This document shows positions 48,525 through 60,566 of a stretch of 64,000 nt of DNA, in pieces. Below the pieces are notes generated by a model that did no database searches, was not told the origin of the DNA, and saw nothing but the letters and a program-made list of their open reading frames with translations. The DNA is taken from contig CM035306.1 of NCBI GenBank assembly GCA_002900995.3, forward strand, positions 2,693,848-2,757,847. The letters run 5' to 3'. The DNA comes from Ganoderma boninense. Its lineage: Eukaryota; Basidiomycota; Agaricomycetes; Polyporales; Polyporaceae. The translations under genes and the position numbers were made by a program. The number at the start of each line of letters is the position of its first letter. Position 1 is the stretch's first letter.

Positions 48525-49936
48525 CGGGAATCCGGATACTGGTATGACAGGGCACTGGATATACAAGAATACCCGTCCTGGACGAAGTCGACGTTGGACG
48601 TTCAGATTGGCAGTGAGCTGCGGTACTTATCCCGAATTTATCATCAGATACTACGGCCGATGTGTCGGCGAGTCGGGTGACACCGAATACCCCGAAGCGC
48701 GGACGGCCATGCCACACAGCCTGAGGCAGCCCGTTGCAGTGAGAAGAGGACGAGTTTGGTATGTGGTTAAGCTTCTTTCATTCCGGACATATGAGTCGTT
48801 CTCCGGCTTCCTCTTCGAGCTGAGGTGAGAGGCAACGGGGCTGCGGATGTTCTCATATGTCAGGGTTGATGCGACATACGGTCGGCGCCGACAGCTGTGG
48901 GAGGGGAGGACAATACGTATCGGATAATCATGAAATGAAGCCGGTTTGGAAAATGGGCAAGGTGCTCGACTGGGAAGAGGTTGGGACTGAACCGGAGGCG
49001 CATTAATATTGTGGCAGGCACATCCAAGGCACATTCCGTGCGGGGACCGCTCCCGAGAGCTAGGTACCGGCGGGATGTGCTGAATGGGCACATGTTGATG
49101 GAGCGGCTAGGTGGCAGGGACACGGTATACTAATAGGCGATAGTCGGAGGCGTTGGTGGGGCAAATGAGTGAACGAGGCTCATCTGATCTCAATATCTTG
49201 GGATGAGATGGGACGCTAAGGGAGCTAGAAGCGGAAGTAATCTGGAGGAGAGGCGACTGTTGCTTTTTTGTGCCATTGAGGCCAGGGATGGGAGACAATG
49301 GACGCGCGGGATGTGTCATGGGAGCCGGGAGGAAGCGCATAACGACGTACGTCGCGCTTCTCGTGGTGGGCGGATTTGGGGAGGGTGCATGTGCACGGTT
49401 GCCGCCGCGCGGAATAGGCGAGGATTACTCAAGGTGACTGTGGACGCGTTCCCGCGTTCGGTGTGACGCTGCGCGAGGGCCACGGGTGGGCGACGGACGC
49501 GCCGCGGGGGATTTCGATTTGGGTGGGCGGGGGAGGATGGGATGGGATGTATGGACTGGGATTGGGTGTGGTGCGGGGAATGTGGTTGGCCCCCGGGAGA
49601 TCTGGATAGGGCTGGGGCACGACAGGCGCGATGGGAGGTGAGGCGGCCGATTTAGGAAGGGGCGCCCGGGGCTGCGGGAGCGCCCCATTTGGGCAGGTCT
49701 GAGCTAGACGGCTTAATACGCTGCTCCCGACCGTCCGCCCGGCTCGTGCTCTCGTCCGTTCCCCATTGTTCTCCCCCTCGGTATCCTCCCCGCCATGTCC
49801 CCTTCCCTCCCTCTCCTCTCATCCTTTTAAACCCCCGCGCCTCTGTTTGCCTATCATTATTCCACGCACAAACACCCGGTGCCAAACCACACTGCCCCCT
49901 GTTTGCTCAACCCCACCTTTGCCTCCCCCGACAACA
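48525..49936. other. Divergent intergenic region, about 1.4 kb
   Basis: Upstream region of HTD2 on one side. From about 49690 to 49930 the plus strand is strongly CT-rich, the core promoter and leader of the next gene. Purine-rich plus strand at 49440-49660 mirrors this. No other exon chain is recognised. Confidence 0.5.
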
Positions 49937-50737
49937 ATGGTCGACCTCTCCGCCCCCCAGCCTCGCCTCGCGCCAGCCCTCTTCCCCAATCGCTCACTAC
50001 CCAGGAATCAATCCCGCCCTGTCGCCATCGTGGACGACACCTTCTATGTGAGTCGATGCGCCCTCCTCCTAGACGCCCTCTCATCCCCTCCCCAGTCTCT
50101 TCCCAAGCCCCGAGCCCTCGCAAGTCCCAAGCCCATCTTATCCCCCTACGTTCTTCCCGAGGACCCCGGTCTCCATAAAGTGAGTCCACTACATGCGCGC
50201 TCCGATCGCCCCGTATTAATCAACGCCCAGTTATCCTCTAAGCCCCCATGTAGCCCTACCAAGAGGCGCAGGGCCCTCAACCGTAACTTATCGCGCTCTA
50301 CGCGTCATCGCCACTGCGCGCGATCGGATTGCTGTATCAATACCTTCTCCAGACCCCTGCCATCCTTCGACGATCTACCTTGGATTTCTGCGCTCTCCAT
50401 CGAACCTGACTCCGCCAATCCCTGGGATATTGCCGACCTCTCCCTCCTCGATACCAGCGAAAAGCAGTCTTCTGGCCCTGGCCCCGTCCGCCGTCGCAAG
50501 ACATCGCCGCGTTCTAATCCCCTCGCCCAACCCCAGAGCAAAGACGAGGAGGATTCTTGGAGTGTTCCTCTCCCCTTCATCCGCATGTACGATTTTGCGG
50601 ACCCTGCTCCCCAGACCCCGCCTCCAAAGCGTCGATTCAATCCGTTGGATGTCGTCTTTCATGACCTCCACCCGGTTTTGCCATCGCAAGCCATCGAGCA
50701 GCCGTCCCGGCCAAACGACGTCAGCGCATCCCCTTGA
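49937..50737 (+). CDS. Intronless Pro/Ser-rich hypothetical protein, 266 aa
   Basis: I do not recognise it. The first ATG in the long frame after the CT-rich leader is at 49937 (MVDLSAPQPRLAPALFPNRS), with an A at -3. The protein is basic and disordered: Pro/Ser-rich, an Arg/Lys patch (CSPTKRRRALNRNLSRSTRH), a Trp/Asp-containing segment (DDLPWISALSIEPDSANPWD) and a closing block PKRRFNPLDVVFHDLHPVL. No signal peptide or membrane span. Basic clusters suggest a nuclear protein. It has no intron, unlike most neighbours. It looks like a lineage-specific regulatory or scaffold protein; function unknown. Confidence 0.6.
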   Translation: MVDLSAPQPRLAPALFPNRSLPRNQSRPVAIVDDTFYVSRCALLLDALSSPPQSLPKPRALASPKPILSPYVLPEDPGLHKVSPLHARSDRPVLINAQLSSKPPCSPTKRRRALNRNLSRSTRHRHCARSDCCINTFSRPLPSFDDLPWISALSIEPDSANPWDIADLSLLDTSEKQSSGPGPVRRRKTSPRSNPLAQPQSKDEEDSWSVPLPFIRMYDFADPAPQTPPPKRRFNPLDVVFHDLHPVLPSQAIEQPSRPNDVSASP

Positions 50738-51772
50738 TGGGTTTCTCCTGGATCGGATATCTTTGTGCGTTGCTCTTGTTATCATTAAGAGCGTCTGCCT
50801 CATCCTTAATCCTCCCTTCAGTATTCATTCCCAGCATCATCATCGGATCCTGTTTCCCTCATCTATCTAACATATCTTCCGGCATCCTGCTCCTCATCTC
50901 AACTGTTTATTGGCTCAAAGCCCCGCAAATAAGCTGCATTCTCGAGTACGGCGACTGCGCCACAGATCTCCCATCCATCTTCTCACCAGCTCTCTTCTCG
51001 CATGATCGATTCCCACTTCCCATATCCCACCTGCACGATCTCAAGGATGCCTCGACATTGATGACACCCTACTACATTACTGATGGACATTGCCCCCTTC
51101 TTTAATTCCCCTTCCGCCGCCGCCGCCGTGGCGTGGTATCTATCGCTGTCTTGATCTGTTGCTCGGATGGCGTTCGATCTACTACTTTCTCCTTATGGCT
51201 CTTAGCCGACCTTTTGTTGGCTCACTTGTCCTTGAGCTCTTCACATTCCAATTGTTTGTTCCTCGACGTAGTTACCGCGGCATCCTGTCGCGTCTCAGCT
51301 TTCGGAATCGTTGCGCTCGTAGTCATTGTTTTCGTCGTTCAGTGTCGCTGTTGTTGTTGCTGCCTCTGCCGTTGCTGCTGTTTACGAATATTACGTCTAC
51401 GATGTGCCATATATGATACCTGACGATGTATCCCTGTATCCAGATGCCCCGATATTATGATATTTGTCGCTGTATGGAGGCCGAGGCTTGCAAAGGACGC
51501 GGGTTTCCCTGCATTCATCGTCGGAAGGGACGCCGTGGAGTGAGTTCTAATGCGACCGTCCTGTGAACCGCCATCTTCCGTACAAGCTTCCCACAACATC
51601 CTGTGGTCGTACGAGGCCTGGCCAGTCGCGATCGCCATGACTCGAGTCACATTGGAAGCAACGTTGTGCATAACCTCGGTGGCGATTTTCGCCTTCGACC
51701 ACGACGATCCTCAAAATTTCTCCGCGCCGTGCGTTCCCTTCGACGCCCTCGACATCCTAGGCCAAGACATCG
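50738..51772. other. Intergenic with CT-rich and trinucleotide-biased tracts
   Basis: A CCG run lies at about 51116-51132 and a TTG/CTG-biased stretch at about 51345-51382. The rest is CT-rich leader or promoter of phosphoserine aminotransferase. No supported exon. Confidence 0.5.
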
Positions 51773-53112
51773 ATGAGCAACGATCCTGTACGCGTCGCCA
51801 ATTTTGGCGCAGGCCCGTCCGCACTCCCTCTCTCAGTGCTCGAGGAGGCGCAAAAGGGCCTCGTCGATTTCAATGCGACGGGCATCGGCATCGCCGAGAT
51901 CTCCCACCGCTCCAAGGAGTTCCAGGCGTTCGTCGACCAGTTTGAGCAGAACATCCGCACCCAGCTCGAGGTGCCCCCGACCCACCGCATCCTCTTCACA
52001 CAGGGCGGCGGCACAGCGCAGTTCTCCGCCGTCGTTCTCAACCTCCTCGCTCGACACCGCCTCCTGCACCCGAACGCGACACCCGAGGAGACCACGCTCG
52101 ACTACGTCGTGACTGGCTCGTGGAGCAAGAAGGCCGCGGAGGAGGCGCGGCGCATCGCGGCGGGCCACGGGACGGTGCGCACGGTCGTCGACTCGCGCGT
52201 GTACTCCAAGGATGGGAAGAGCTTCGACAACATTCCCCCCCACGCGGAGTTCCAGTTCTCGCCCGCACCCGCCCTCATATACTACTGCGAGAACGAGACC
52301 GTCGACGGCGTCGAATTCTCGCACGACGCGGCGAGCCCTGCGTCGTTCCCGTTCGACCGCCTGCAGCCCGCCGGCGCGCTGGTGCCCCTCGTCGCGGACT
52401 ACTCCTCGTCATTTATGTGTCGCCCGATCCCGCGCCTCGCGGACCACGCGGTCATCTACGCCGGGGCGCAGAAGAACATCGGGCCCGCGGGGCTGACGAT
52501 CCTCATTGTGCGCGAGGACTGCATCGTCGACGTCGACGCGGCGGCCAAGCTCGGAGCAACACCCGTGCCGCTCATCCTCTCGTACAAGGTGCTCGCGGAC
52601 TCGAATAGCCTATACAATACCCCGTCCGTGTTCGCGATCTACGTCGCGGGGCTCGTGCTTGAGCGGATGAAGAGGCATGGGGGGCTGGGACACTACGAGG
52701 CTGTGAACAGGCGTAAGGCGGAGAAGGTGTACGCGGCGATCGAGGAGGGCGAGCAGAAGGGCGTGTTCCGAAGGAAGGTACAACAAGGCTCGGAGAGCTG
52801 GATGAACGCTGTCTTCGAGGTGCTCGGTGAGGGCGCAGAAAAGAAGTTCTTGGAAGGCGCGGAGAAGGACGGCATGAAGGGGCTGAAAGGGCACAGGTCA
52901 GTCATTTCCCTTAATGGCTCCGTTGAGTTGGCATGGGCTGACTAGTTTATGCAGGTCGGTCGGAGGTAGGCATGCACATTGGGCGATTAACGACGTGGCT
53001 CATTTTTCATCCAGGGATCCGTGTGTCACTTTACAATGCCATCACCGAACAGGAAGTAGACAAGCTGGTTGCATTTATGACACAGTTCATACAAGATTCG
53101 AAGGCGGCTTGA
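51773..53112 (+). CDS. SER1: Phosphoserine aminotransferase
   Basis: PLP enzyme of serine synthesis; converts 3-phosphohydroxypyruvate and glutamate to phosphoserine. One long exon starts MSNDPVRVANFGAGPSALPL and holds FNATGIGIAEISHRSKEF, ILFTQGGGTAQFSAVVLNLL (phosphate-binding GGGT), DYVVTGSWSKKAAEEARR, VADYSSSFMCRPIPR, the Schiff-base lysine in VIYAGAQKNIGPAGLTILIV, and LYNTPSVFAIYVAGLVLERM. The C-terminus needs two more introns: an 11-nt exon (52955-52965) and a last exon 53015-53112, together giving HRSVGGIRVSLYNAITEQEV and a closing VDKLVAFMTQFIQDSKAA. Reading past the first donor instead meets a stop within 26 codons. Complete. Confidence 0.95.
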
Positions 53113-54567
53113 AGTATGTACGACTCGTATGTCCTCAAAACAGAAACAGTGTCTATATTTGCCTCGCCCACATGTTTGTGAGGTCCATACCATGTATAGA
53201 GACTCGACTGAAGCGCTCGTGTGTATTACCTTTGGGCGAGTGGTTATCGAGACCACCTGCCAGCCATTCATTATTCGTTAGCGGTCGGACTTTCCCCGGG
53301 TTTGCCGACCAGCCTCAAATCACTTGAGCGATGTCATTTCCCTTCGTTGACTTCTGGGGCGGATCAATAAGTAGGAGTCTCAATGGATTGACATGTGCCA
53401 GATCGGTGAGTTGCTGGCAGGCAGTAGTATCTGGGAATGTTGCTGTATGTTTTAGGGAGTTGGCGGCTTGAAGTTTGCGCAAGTAAATTCCTTAGTATGT
53501 ACGTCTTGTCGCTGTGAAGAAGAAAGAGTAACATGGAATGGAGTTTGACCGAACGGTAAGCCTACGGCAACTTGACTCCCTCGGCACGGCCTGGGCCGCG
53601 AGCACATCGTCGAGCTGTTCGTTGTGTCACAGGCAGTCACTGGGAACCCGACCCACGGTATGTCGGCGTCCTGGCTCCTTTGGCGGAGGATCCATTCCTT
53701 CCCCGCTGGCTCCGGTCCAGGACCAAATCGGTGACTGGCGAACATCGATGTAGTCCCTTCCGTTGACGGTACATATTATACCGCTTGCGCACGGGTGCCA
53801 TCCAGACCTCCCGGCGAGAAGCACAAGTCCACAAGGCTCTCGAAGTCAGCGGTGCATTTATAAATCTGGATGCAGTAAATCTCTTCACAACGTGCGCAGG
53901 TGTGTTGCCCACTTGCCGGCAGTCTGCATACGAGTTTAGCCACATTTTCTCGGATGGCATGGTGACAGGCTGTGGACGTACATGCGCCGCATGTAAGTAT
54001 CCCAATCATCCGGTTATCCGCTTCCATTGCTGTTCATGGCCAAACTCCGTCCCCGTAGTGGGGCACAAAGAGGACGTGGAGCGGGCCCGTTCCGTGCTTG
54101 GTCCTGACACCCGAGAACAGGCCCCGCGATGCCTACAGCCTCTTTCCAAGGGTATGTCAACCCAGAATCTTTATGCGAAGCGACGACCGCTTTGGTCTTC
54201 CACTCTCCCTTGGCGTAGCCTGGAAGTGAGACCCAGCGACCGGCTTCCGGCTTCACAGGCTTACTGGCAGGACTATTGCTGCCTATGCCACGGCTATGAG
54301 TGTGATAAGCACGGACCGCCGGATGTAAAGAGGTTGTCACGGGGGTGAAGATAAGTACCGTTGTGTCGACTGAGCGGTCAATCGGTAAGTATCGAAACGG
54401 GGTCAGACACCAGATGGCGCCGGATATATTCTATCCAGTACTTAAGGCGTGTGTGTATCGACAGCGAGTCCAGTGGATGTCTAAAACGTAAAACGAGTGG
54501 AAATGAACAACATGGTACACCTAATAAAACAATTGAAAAGTCCCTGAAATGATAATACACAAAGATG
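53113..54567. other. Convergent intergenic region, about 1.5 kb
   Basis: 3' flanks of SER1 and the RabGAP gene. Frames at 53637-54005 (minus) and 53785-54348 (plus) overlap each other, lack known motifs, and show no splice-linked extension. I see no repeat or RNA gene. Confidence 0.5.
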
Positions 54568-57500
54568 TCACTGCCCTGCATTCAAAAGCTCTCTCAGTTC
54601 TTCGCTGACGACCGGCCGTTTGACTCGCTGCTGTCCCTCCATCGCCACACCGCTAACGCTGCCGGGACGCCGCTGTCGGATGGTCGTTCTAGAGCCCGGC
54701 GACGCGTCCTCGGCTCCTCTCCGGTCAATGTCGGCGATAAGCTGAGAGTACGACAGAAACAGGACCTCGGCCTGTGCGAGCGTGCTGTCGAGCTCGATCG
54801 TCATACTTAGCTCGTTGCAGTACTGGAAAGAAACATACGTTGCGCATGAGCAACGTTCCAAAATAGACAGACACGAAACGCACCTTCAAAATCTCATCGA
54901 ACTGCGATGCATGGCCGACCGATCAAGGAGGAATGAAGATTTTGTCAGAAGAGCCAACATTGACTAAGGAGAGTGATCGTGGCGCACCTCAACCAGGTAT
55001 CGTAGGATCACGTCCCGGTGGGACTCGAGGACGGCGAGGGCGACGAAGAGGACGAATTGGGTACTGTAGTAGTCGGTCCAGAGGACTTCCCAGAGTCGGA
55101 GAACGTCTTCGAACGCGAATTCGCGCTTGAATGATATGAGGATCCATCTGGGAAGACATGCTAGTGAAGAGATCAACGCCACATGAGACGCGCTGAAACA
55201 TACCGGAAGCAGAAGAAGAGGTTGAGCCCGTCCGTTTTTTCTGCGCGCCTGCGTCAGCGATCGGGGGCCAATGTCAGGAGACAAATGCACGGACCGAGAT
55301 GTCGGTAGAGTTCTGGGTCCATGACAGAAATCAGCTGCTGCAGGGTCGACAGCTGCTTCTTCATTCCACTCTGGTCACGCAGGAAATTCTGTTTCTGTCA
55401 CCCCCCGCCTGTATCAGACGCCACGAAAAGAAACTCAGAAGGCGGGCACGCACCATGCGATCCATGATCTCCACGAAACACCAAAACGTCATCTCCTCGT
55501 CGCCACCCATCACCACATACACGGGAGCACAAAGGTCCGACATTCCTTGGACGTAGCCTAACCACGGGCGCGTTCAGTGGCACTGTCAGACGCATCTAGG
55601 CGCGAGGGCCCAATACGTACCCAGCTCCCGTTCATAGAAGTTGTACGTCAGAAGGATGCTGGCAAGGCATTCAATATGCTCGTTCGTTGGAGCCTGGGCC
55701 CCAATATCTCCGAGTTGGGGCGAGATGGTGGAGTACCTCATGTGCATGCCCTTCTCGTTCTCCGCATCCTCGATCACAGATGCGGCTTGAGCGAACAATG
55801 GCTGTGTCCGGTCAGTCCGGCGACAATCTACATCGATGCGATGGCGCTCCTACAGCAACTGGTAGGTGAGTTGAGGAATGTGAAAGCGGAGCTACCTGGT
55901 GGCGCACCTCTATTACGTCCTGGCGCTCAAACACGTCTGGCACACCCCACCACTCATCTTTGAGTTCGCGATACTGTTCTCTGTTGTCAGCAGCAAAGCG
56001 TTCAGTCTCAGACTTGCCTGTAGTCGGCATGTGCACACACCGCTTGTCCTCCCACTCCTTCTCCCTCCGTGCCCTGTCACAGTTCCACTCGTGAACCCCC
56101 AACAGGAACGGCCAAACCTCTTTGCGCATGTTTGGGTCGATACCTCGCTGGAAGACTTCGCGCCTCATCTCCTCCTTCCGTATCTTCGTGCTGCCATCCG
56201 CATTAAACCAACTCCTCCATGTCTTCTCGTTCACCGGCTGCTTCGGCATGCGAGACGACTTCGGTCGAGGCAGATTCGCAGTGGACTGAAGGAGCTGGAA
56301 GATGCCCAGAGATGAATCCTCCTCCGCGAGATCCGACGTCGACGCTGGAAGAGCTTGCGCCTCACGCAGACGTGCTCGTTCGCCCTCCTCAGCGACGATT
56401 CTGGCCCAGCGCGCAAGGTACACCCGCGCGCTCTCGAACTCGCCAACGCCGCCTTTCTCTACCCAGCTGCCCCATTCGAGGTCTCCATTGACGTTGACGA
56501 GACTCTTTACCGGCTCAGGCAGGTGAGGTACAATAGGCTTCGCGAGAGGGTGAGACAGGATTTGCTGTGCGGCATGAGCCGCGTGCCTCGTGATGTGCGA
56601 GAACGACTGCAATAGGGCCATTCGTGCTGGTGAGGACGAAGTCGAAGGAGACGAAAGAGGAGAAAGGGAACGATGCAAGATGGAGGAGCGTTCCGAGTAT
56701 GAGTTCACCGGCGTAGACAGCGGCCGTGGTCGACGATGAGCAGGTATAGGGGAATGCGAGTTTACATAAGAAGACTGAGCCAAGATATCGTCTACAGCGT
56801 CGTCAGCGAAGAGCGGCGTGGAATGCGTCTCGATATCGTCCCGAGATGGGTCTACCAGGTAAAGATTTGATTGCAGGCAAGAACGCAGGAGATGTGAATA
56901 GCCCTTGAGCTTTGCTAGGAGGTCCTCGCCACCCCAAGTGCTGCTCTTGGGAGCATTCTCCGGCGGTGGCGGTGGGTAGGACATGGGACTCGGTTCAATA
57001 GGAGATTTGGCTGACATAGTGAATGACCTTGACTCATCGTCGTGGAAGTGAAGGGTAGGCAGCGTGGAGCCACTGATGAGATTAATAGCAATGGAGCCAT
57101 CTGTGTGTACGCTGATGTTAAATGAGACAGGAATGAAACGACGGACAGTATGAACTCACACCAGGAAGATAGTGAAGGGGGATTCACAATCAAGGAATAT
57201 ATCGAGGTTAATGGCACGGAGAAAGCGTACGACTCTGGCCTTTGCGTAGGCAGTTCGATGAGGACTGCATCTATGTTCGAGTTAGCTGATGATCTCAGGA
57301 TAGAGGCGACTAATGCGGACCTTCGTCTTCATCGTCTGTAACGGCATGCTCCTCAATCCTGGTAAACTTGTCCCATTCGCTCTGCCCCTTCTCGTCTAGG
57401 AGAGACTCCGGTATCCAAGCGAGCAAATACACAGGATGCGCAGCTTCCTGCAATATCCCAAAGTCAATAGCGCGGCAGACAATGACTCGTGTTGGACAGA

Positions 57501-57690
57501 CCTTCTTGACCAACGCGACAAAGCCAGGAATGTTATCCCGCGCGTAGGCGGTGGGGTTCACATACACCTTCGATTTCGAGTAGATGAGCCTGTACTTGCT
57601 ATCGTCAGACGAGTCCGTCGAGGACCCGGATGCGGCCAGACGATCTGCTCCATGAGAGCCCGCGAGGTCGGAATGCTTGATCTCGACCAT
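54568..57690 (-). CDS. GYP7: Rab GTPase-activating protein, GYP7 / TBC1D15 type
   Basis: TBC-domain RabGAP acting on vesicle-traffic Rabs such as Ypt7. Start at 57690 (MVEIKHSDLAGSHGADRLAA). The N-terminal PH-like region reads YRLIYSKSKVYVNPTAYARD and VYLLAWIPESLLDEKGQSEW, then SFSVPLTSIYSLIVNPPSLS-like sequence. A long Ser/Pro-rich linker follows. The TBC domain starts GIDPNMRKEVWPFLLGVHEW and has the arginine-finger motif HRIDVDCRRTDR and the glutamine finger YVQGMSDLCAPVYVVM. Later blocks are TFWCFVEIMDRM, LQQLISVMDPELYRHL, DGLNLFFCFRWILISFKREF and FEDVLRLWEVLWTDYYSTQF. An 18-nt exon (54884-54901) supplies FDEILK. Both catalytic fingers are intact, so it should be an active GAP. Confidence 0.92.
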
Positions 57691-58090
57691 CGACTCAACC
57701 TGTATGCCGCAGCGCCTCAGTCAGCTCTCCCTCCGCGCTCAAATTCAGGAGTGTCGCGCACAGATATCGTCGAGAGTGAACCGTCGAAGATTGGTGAATG
57801 CGGGGACTCGTGCATCAAAGGAACATGGGTGTAGGCGTATATAACGGCTCAGTCTCGCAGCTCGCTGCGACGGAGCGCGCAGTGTCGTCGGCTGCGCCAC
57901 GGCAGCGCGTCATCCAGGGCATCACGTGCTGGGTCTCGGCCTTCACCTTCCGACTGGCCCGAACGAGGAAGGCGGACAAACAGGGCCAAACGGACGATTT
58001 GGAACTGTACAGTTGCTAAACCTTACTCTCTCCGTCCACTGCCAACGACGCCGACGCCGCCCCCCGCACGGAAAAGACCACTATCTAGTC
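57691..58090. other. Divergent promoter region, GYP7 and RPS21
   Basis: 400 bases between two divergent starts. A TATATAA-like box lies at 57837-57843. A pyrimidine tract at about 58018-58040 is like the leaders of ribosomal protein genes. Confidence 0.5.
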
Positions 58091-58542
58091 ATGGAGAACG
58101 ACCAGGTATGCTTTGTTTTGCGGTTGAGTGCCATATTTCTGAATTCTGAACCGTTCTTGCGCAATTCCAGGGTATTCTCGTTGACCTCTACGTTCCCCGC
58201 AAGTGCGCGGCGACCAGTGAGTGCTCATATGCTATAGACCAGAAGTTATAGCCTTCCTGAACACTCTCAAACCCTTTGCAGACCGCCTCATCACCTCAAA
58301 GGACCACGCGTCCGTCCAGATCTCCGTTGTCGATGTCGATGTCGACGGCCGTGCTCTCTCCACCTCCACTACGTTCGCGCTCTGCGGACAGGTCCGTGCG
58401 GACGGCGAGAGTGACGACTCCCTGAACCGGTTGGCGACCAAGGCCGGTCGTGAGTGTTAATTCTTGTCTCATCCTCTGGCAAGACAACTCATGCCGTGAT
58501 GTTCCACCAGTCCTCCGCAATGTCTGGTCCTACCAAAAGTAA
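58091..58542 (+). CDS. RPS21: 40S ribosomal protein S21 (eS21)
   Basis: Small-subunit ribosomal protein. Four exons: a 15-nt first coding exon (MENDQ), then GILVDLYVPRKCAATN, then RLITSKDHASVQISVVDVDV with DGRALSTSTTFALCGQVRAD and GESDDSLNRLATKAG, and a last exon giving LLRNVWSYQK. The third donor is the gtgagt after GGTC, which restores LLRNVWSYQK; the earlier gt would lose frame. About 87 aa, the normal length. Short 5' exon and several introns are usual for ribosomal protein genes. Confidence 0.96.
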
Positions 58543-58885
58543 TCCATGCACGCTTTGTTCGGAGTCACTGTTGTCATTGTATTTCTCGACCTCCTTCATC
58601 TTGCTGCATATACATCGGCCAGGTGGCTACTTGTAAAACACATATGATTTGCGCGATTCGATAACGGCCCCATCCTCCAGGTCTCTATGACCATATCACC
58701 GATACTTGGCAACGCTTCACGTTCGTTATCAATAACGCCATCATGTCAGCCCCTGCGTCGTGGAGCTTGGACATCAATGTGTTTGCTGCTGGATGGATGT
58801 GTATCAAAGTCTCACAAGTATGTGCTACATTGTCGACACATGCCGAGGTAACCCGCGAGATTTTCAATGCGCTGCCGTCGTGTTA
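58543..58885. other. 3' region between RPS21 and the PAP2 phosphatase
   Basis: A stretch at 58685-58815 reads as plausible protein on the plus strand (YDHITDTWQRFTFVINNAIM) but has no family match, no start and no clear splice context. I leave it unannotated. Confidence 0.4.
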
Positions 58886-60566
58886 CTACTGGTGCCATCC
58901 ATCTTTACCACCGGCCCCGTCTTGCGATGAACTAGAGCCTGATGGTGCCATAGGTGGGTGTCCCATCTCCTCGTCACCTATGCTTGGCCTGTCCGCGTAT
59001 CGCTGCTCGGGCATTCCGGGCATTCGTGGGCGCATCGAGATGTTCTCAAATCGGCCATCGTTGTTCAGAGCCTGTGCCTCCGACGGACTCGAGCGGTGTA
59101 CCGGATGCTCTTGGCCGCCACGCTTATACCGAGGTGGGTATGGCAGATGCGAGAGGGGGGAGTTGAGAGGGGGGTAGTACTGGCGGTAGGAGAAGTAGGC
59201 TGTGACAAGGCCGAGGAGCGAGCCGGTAAGCACGTCCTGCCAGTGGTGGCGGTAGTCCATAGTCCGCGAGATAGCGACAAGGGCGGCGCCGGAGAGAGGG
59301 ACGAGTGCAATCCATGCCTTCACCTGTGGTAGGTTATGGACGTGAACCCTGGCCCAAAGAGTGTATGTTTGTTGTGACTTACCGTATGCCCGCGTTCATC
59401 GAAGAGGTGCATCTTGCCTGCGAGATAAAAGGCCAGGAAGCCCAAACCAGCAAAGGACACTGGAAGACCATGAGTATCCGTCCGTGAGCAGTAGGACAGG
59501 TCTTACGGCTGGAATGTCCACTGGGAAAGCTCCTCCATCCGTCCCTTAATATACTCATGTCCGTTTGTGTGCAGATCGCGACAGTAGACAAACCGAGATG
59601 AGGGTCTGCAGCACCAGCAATTGGCTGACACCGATCAATAACATCTACGGTGCGAGCTATGAGCTGTTTGCTGGAAAGGCAGCACCGACGTTAGCCGCAC
59701 CTGGACGGGGTCGTCCTACGGTAATCTTGGTGAACTGGGTGATAGCTCCGGTGATAGAGCAGGAGAGCAGCCCTAGACCCAGCTGAGACGTCGAAGCGAG
59801 GCGGTGGGATGAACGGACTCACATCCTAGCCAGCTACTGTGCCAGTCCCATAATGAACGCAAGAGCAAGACATTGATTATGGGCATGAGCACGATCGGTG
59901 CCGCAGCGAAGATGACGTAGAGCAACCATGGCTGTGAGTGTAGTGAGTGCTCGCCGTACGGTAGTTCAGGTATTTCCTACGTACGGGTACTCGTTCATGG
60001 ACGGCGAAGCTAATATACGCATGTCAGATGCTAGACGGCTCAAGAAGGTCTGGTAAACGGTCAGCCAACGCACGTATGAAGCAGTCTACCACAGCATATC
60101 GAAAGTGGAACATCAGCGGCGGATCGACGGCAGGTCAATGACGACATCACATACGAAGTGTCTGTCAAGGAGAATTGTCTCTTGAAGCCCGGAACTTTGT
60201 CGAGAGCAAAGAATGCGGCGCTGGACGAAACGGTTCGAGACTGACGGGGTACCTCCTGAGCAGGGTAATAGCGAGGACGTACGAGAGGCCGATGCACAAT
60301 ATCCTGAGGGCCAAGGCATACTCGTTTATGAACATCCTCGACTCTGTCGCATGGAAGTCCACTCACCAGTCCGGCGCATACGATAAAACGGCCTTGAAAA
60401 GGGACCCTCGCCTACTCCCTGCGTACGACATGATGTTGCTTTCCCCGGACTGAGCAGGAACAGTGTTAGTGGCGTAGGCGGAAGCGTCGGGGTAAGTGCG
60501 CGGCTGGTTTGGAGATAGGTCGTGGCGTGAATAGTCGTCTGGATCCTCGAGACGGCGGTAGGACAT
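58886..60566 (-). CDS. DPP1: PAP2-family lipid phosphate phosphatase (Dpp1/Lpp1 type)
   Basis: Multi-span enzyme that dephosphorylates diacylglycerol pyrophosphate, phosphatidate and related lipids. Start at 60566 (MSYRRLEDPDDYSRHDLSPN). Exons supply FALDKVPGFKRQFSLTDTS, LMPIINVLLLRSLWDWHSSW and the three catalytic motifs. Motif C1 is KITVGRPRP (59700s), C2 is DGWRSFPSGHSS and C3 is SRTMDYRHHWQDV; the C2 and C3 histidines are present. Membrane spans include LSFAGLGFLAFYLAGKMHLF and AWIALVPLSGAALVAI. The tail is Pro/Ser/Gly-rich. Seven or so exons; the middle boundaries are approximate. Complete catalytic triad suggests an active enzyme. Confidence 0.9.

Noticed and set aside
51345..51382. TTG/CTG-biased stretch
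   Set aside because: Short and imperfect; ordinary low-complexity in a promoter region rather than a notable repeat.
53637..54348. Overlapping frames on both strands between SER1 and GYP7
   Set aside because: They overlap in opposite directions, carry no motif and lack a promoter-like CT tract.
58685..58815. Plausible peptide on the plus strand after RPS21
   Set aside because: No start, no splice context and no family; the reverse strand is equally open. It may be 3' UTR.
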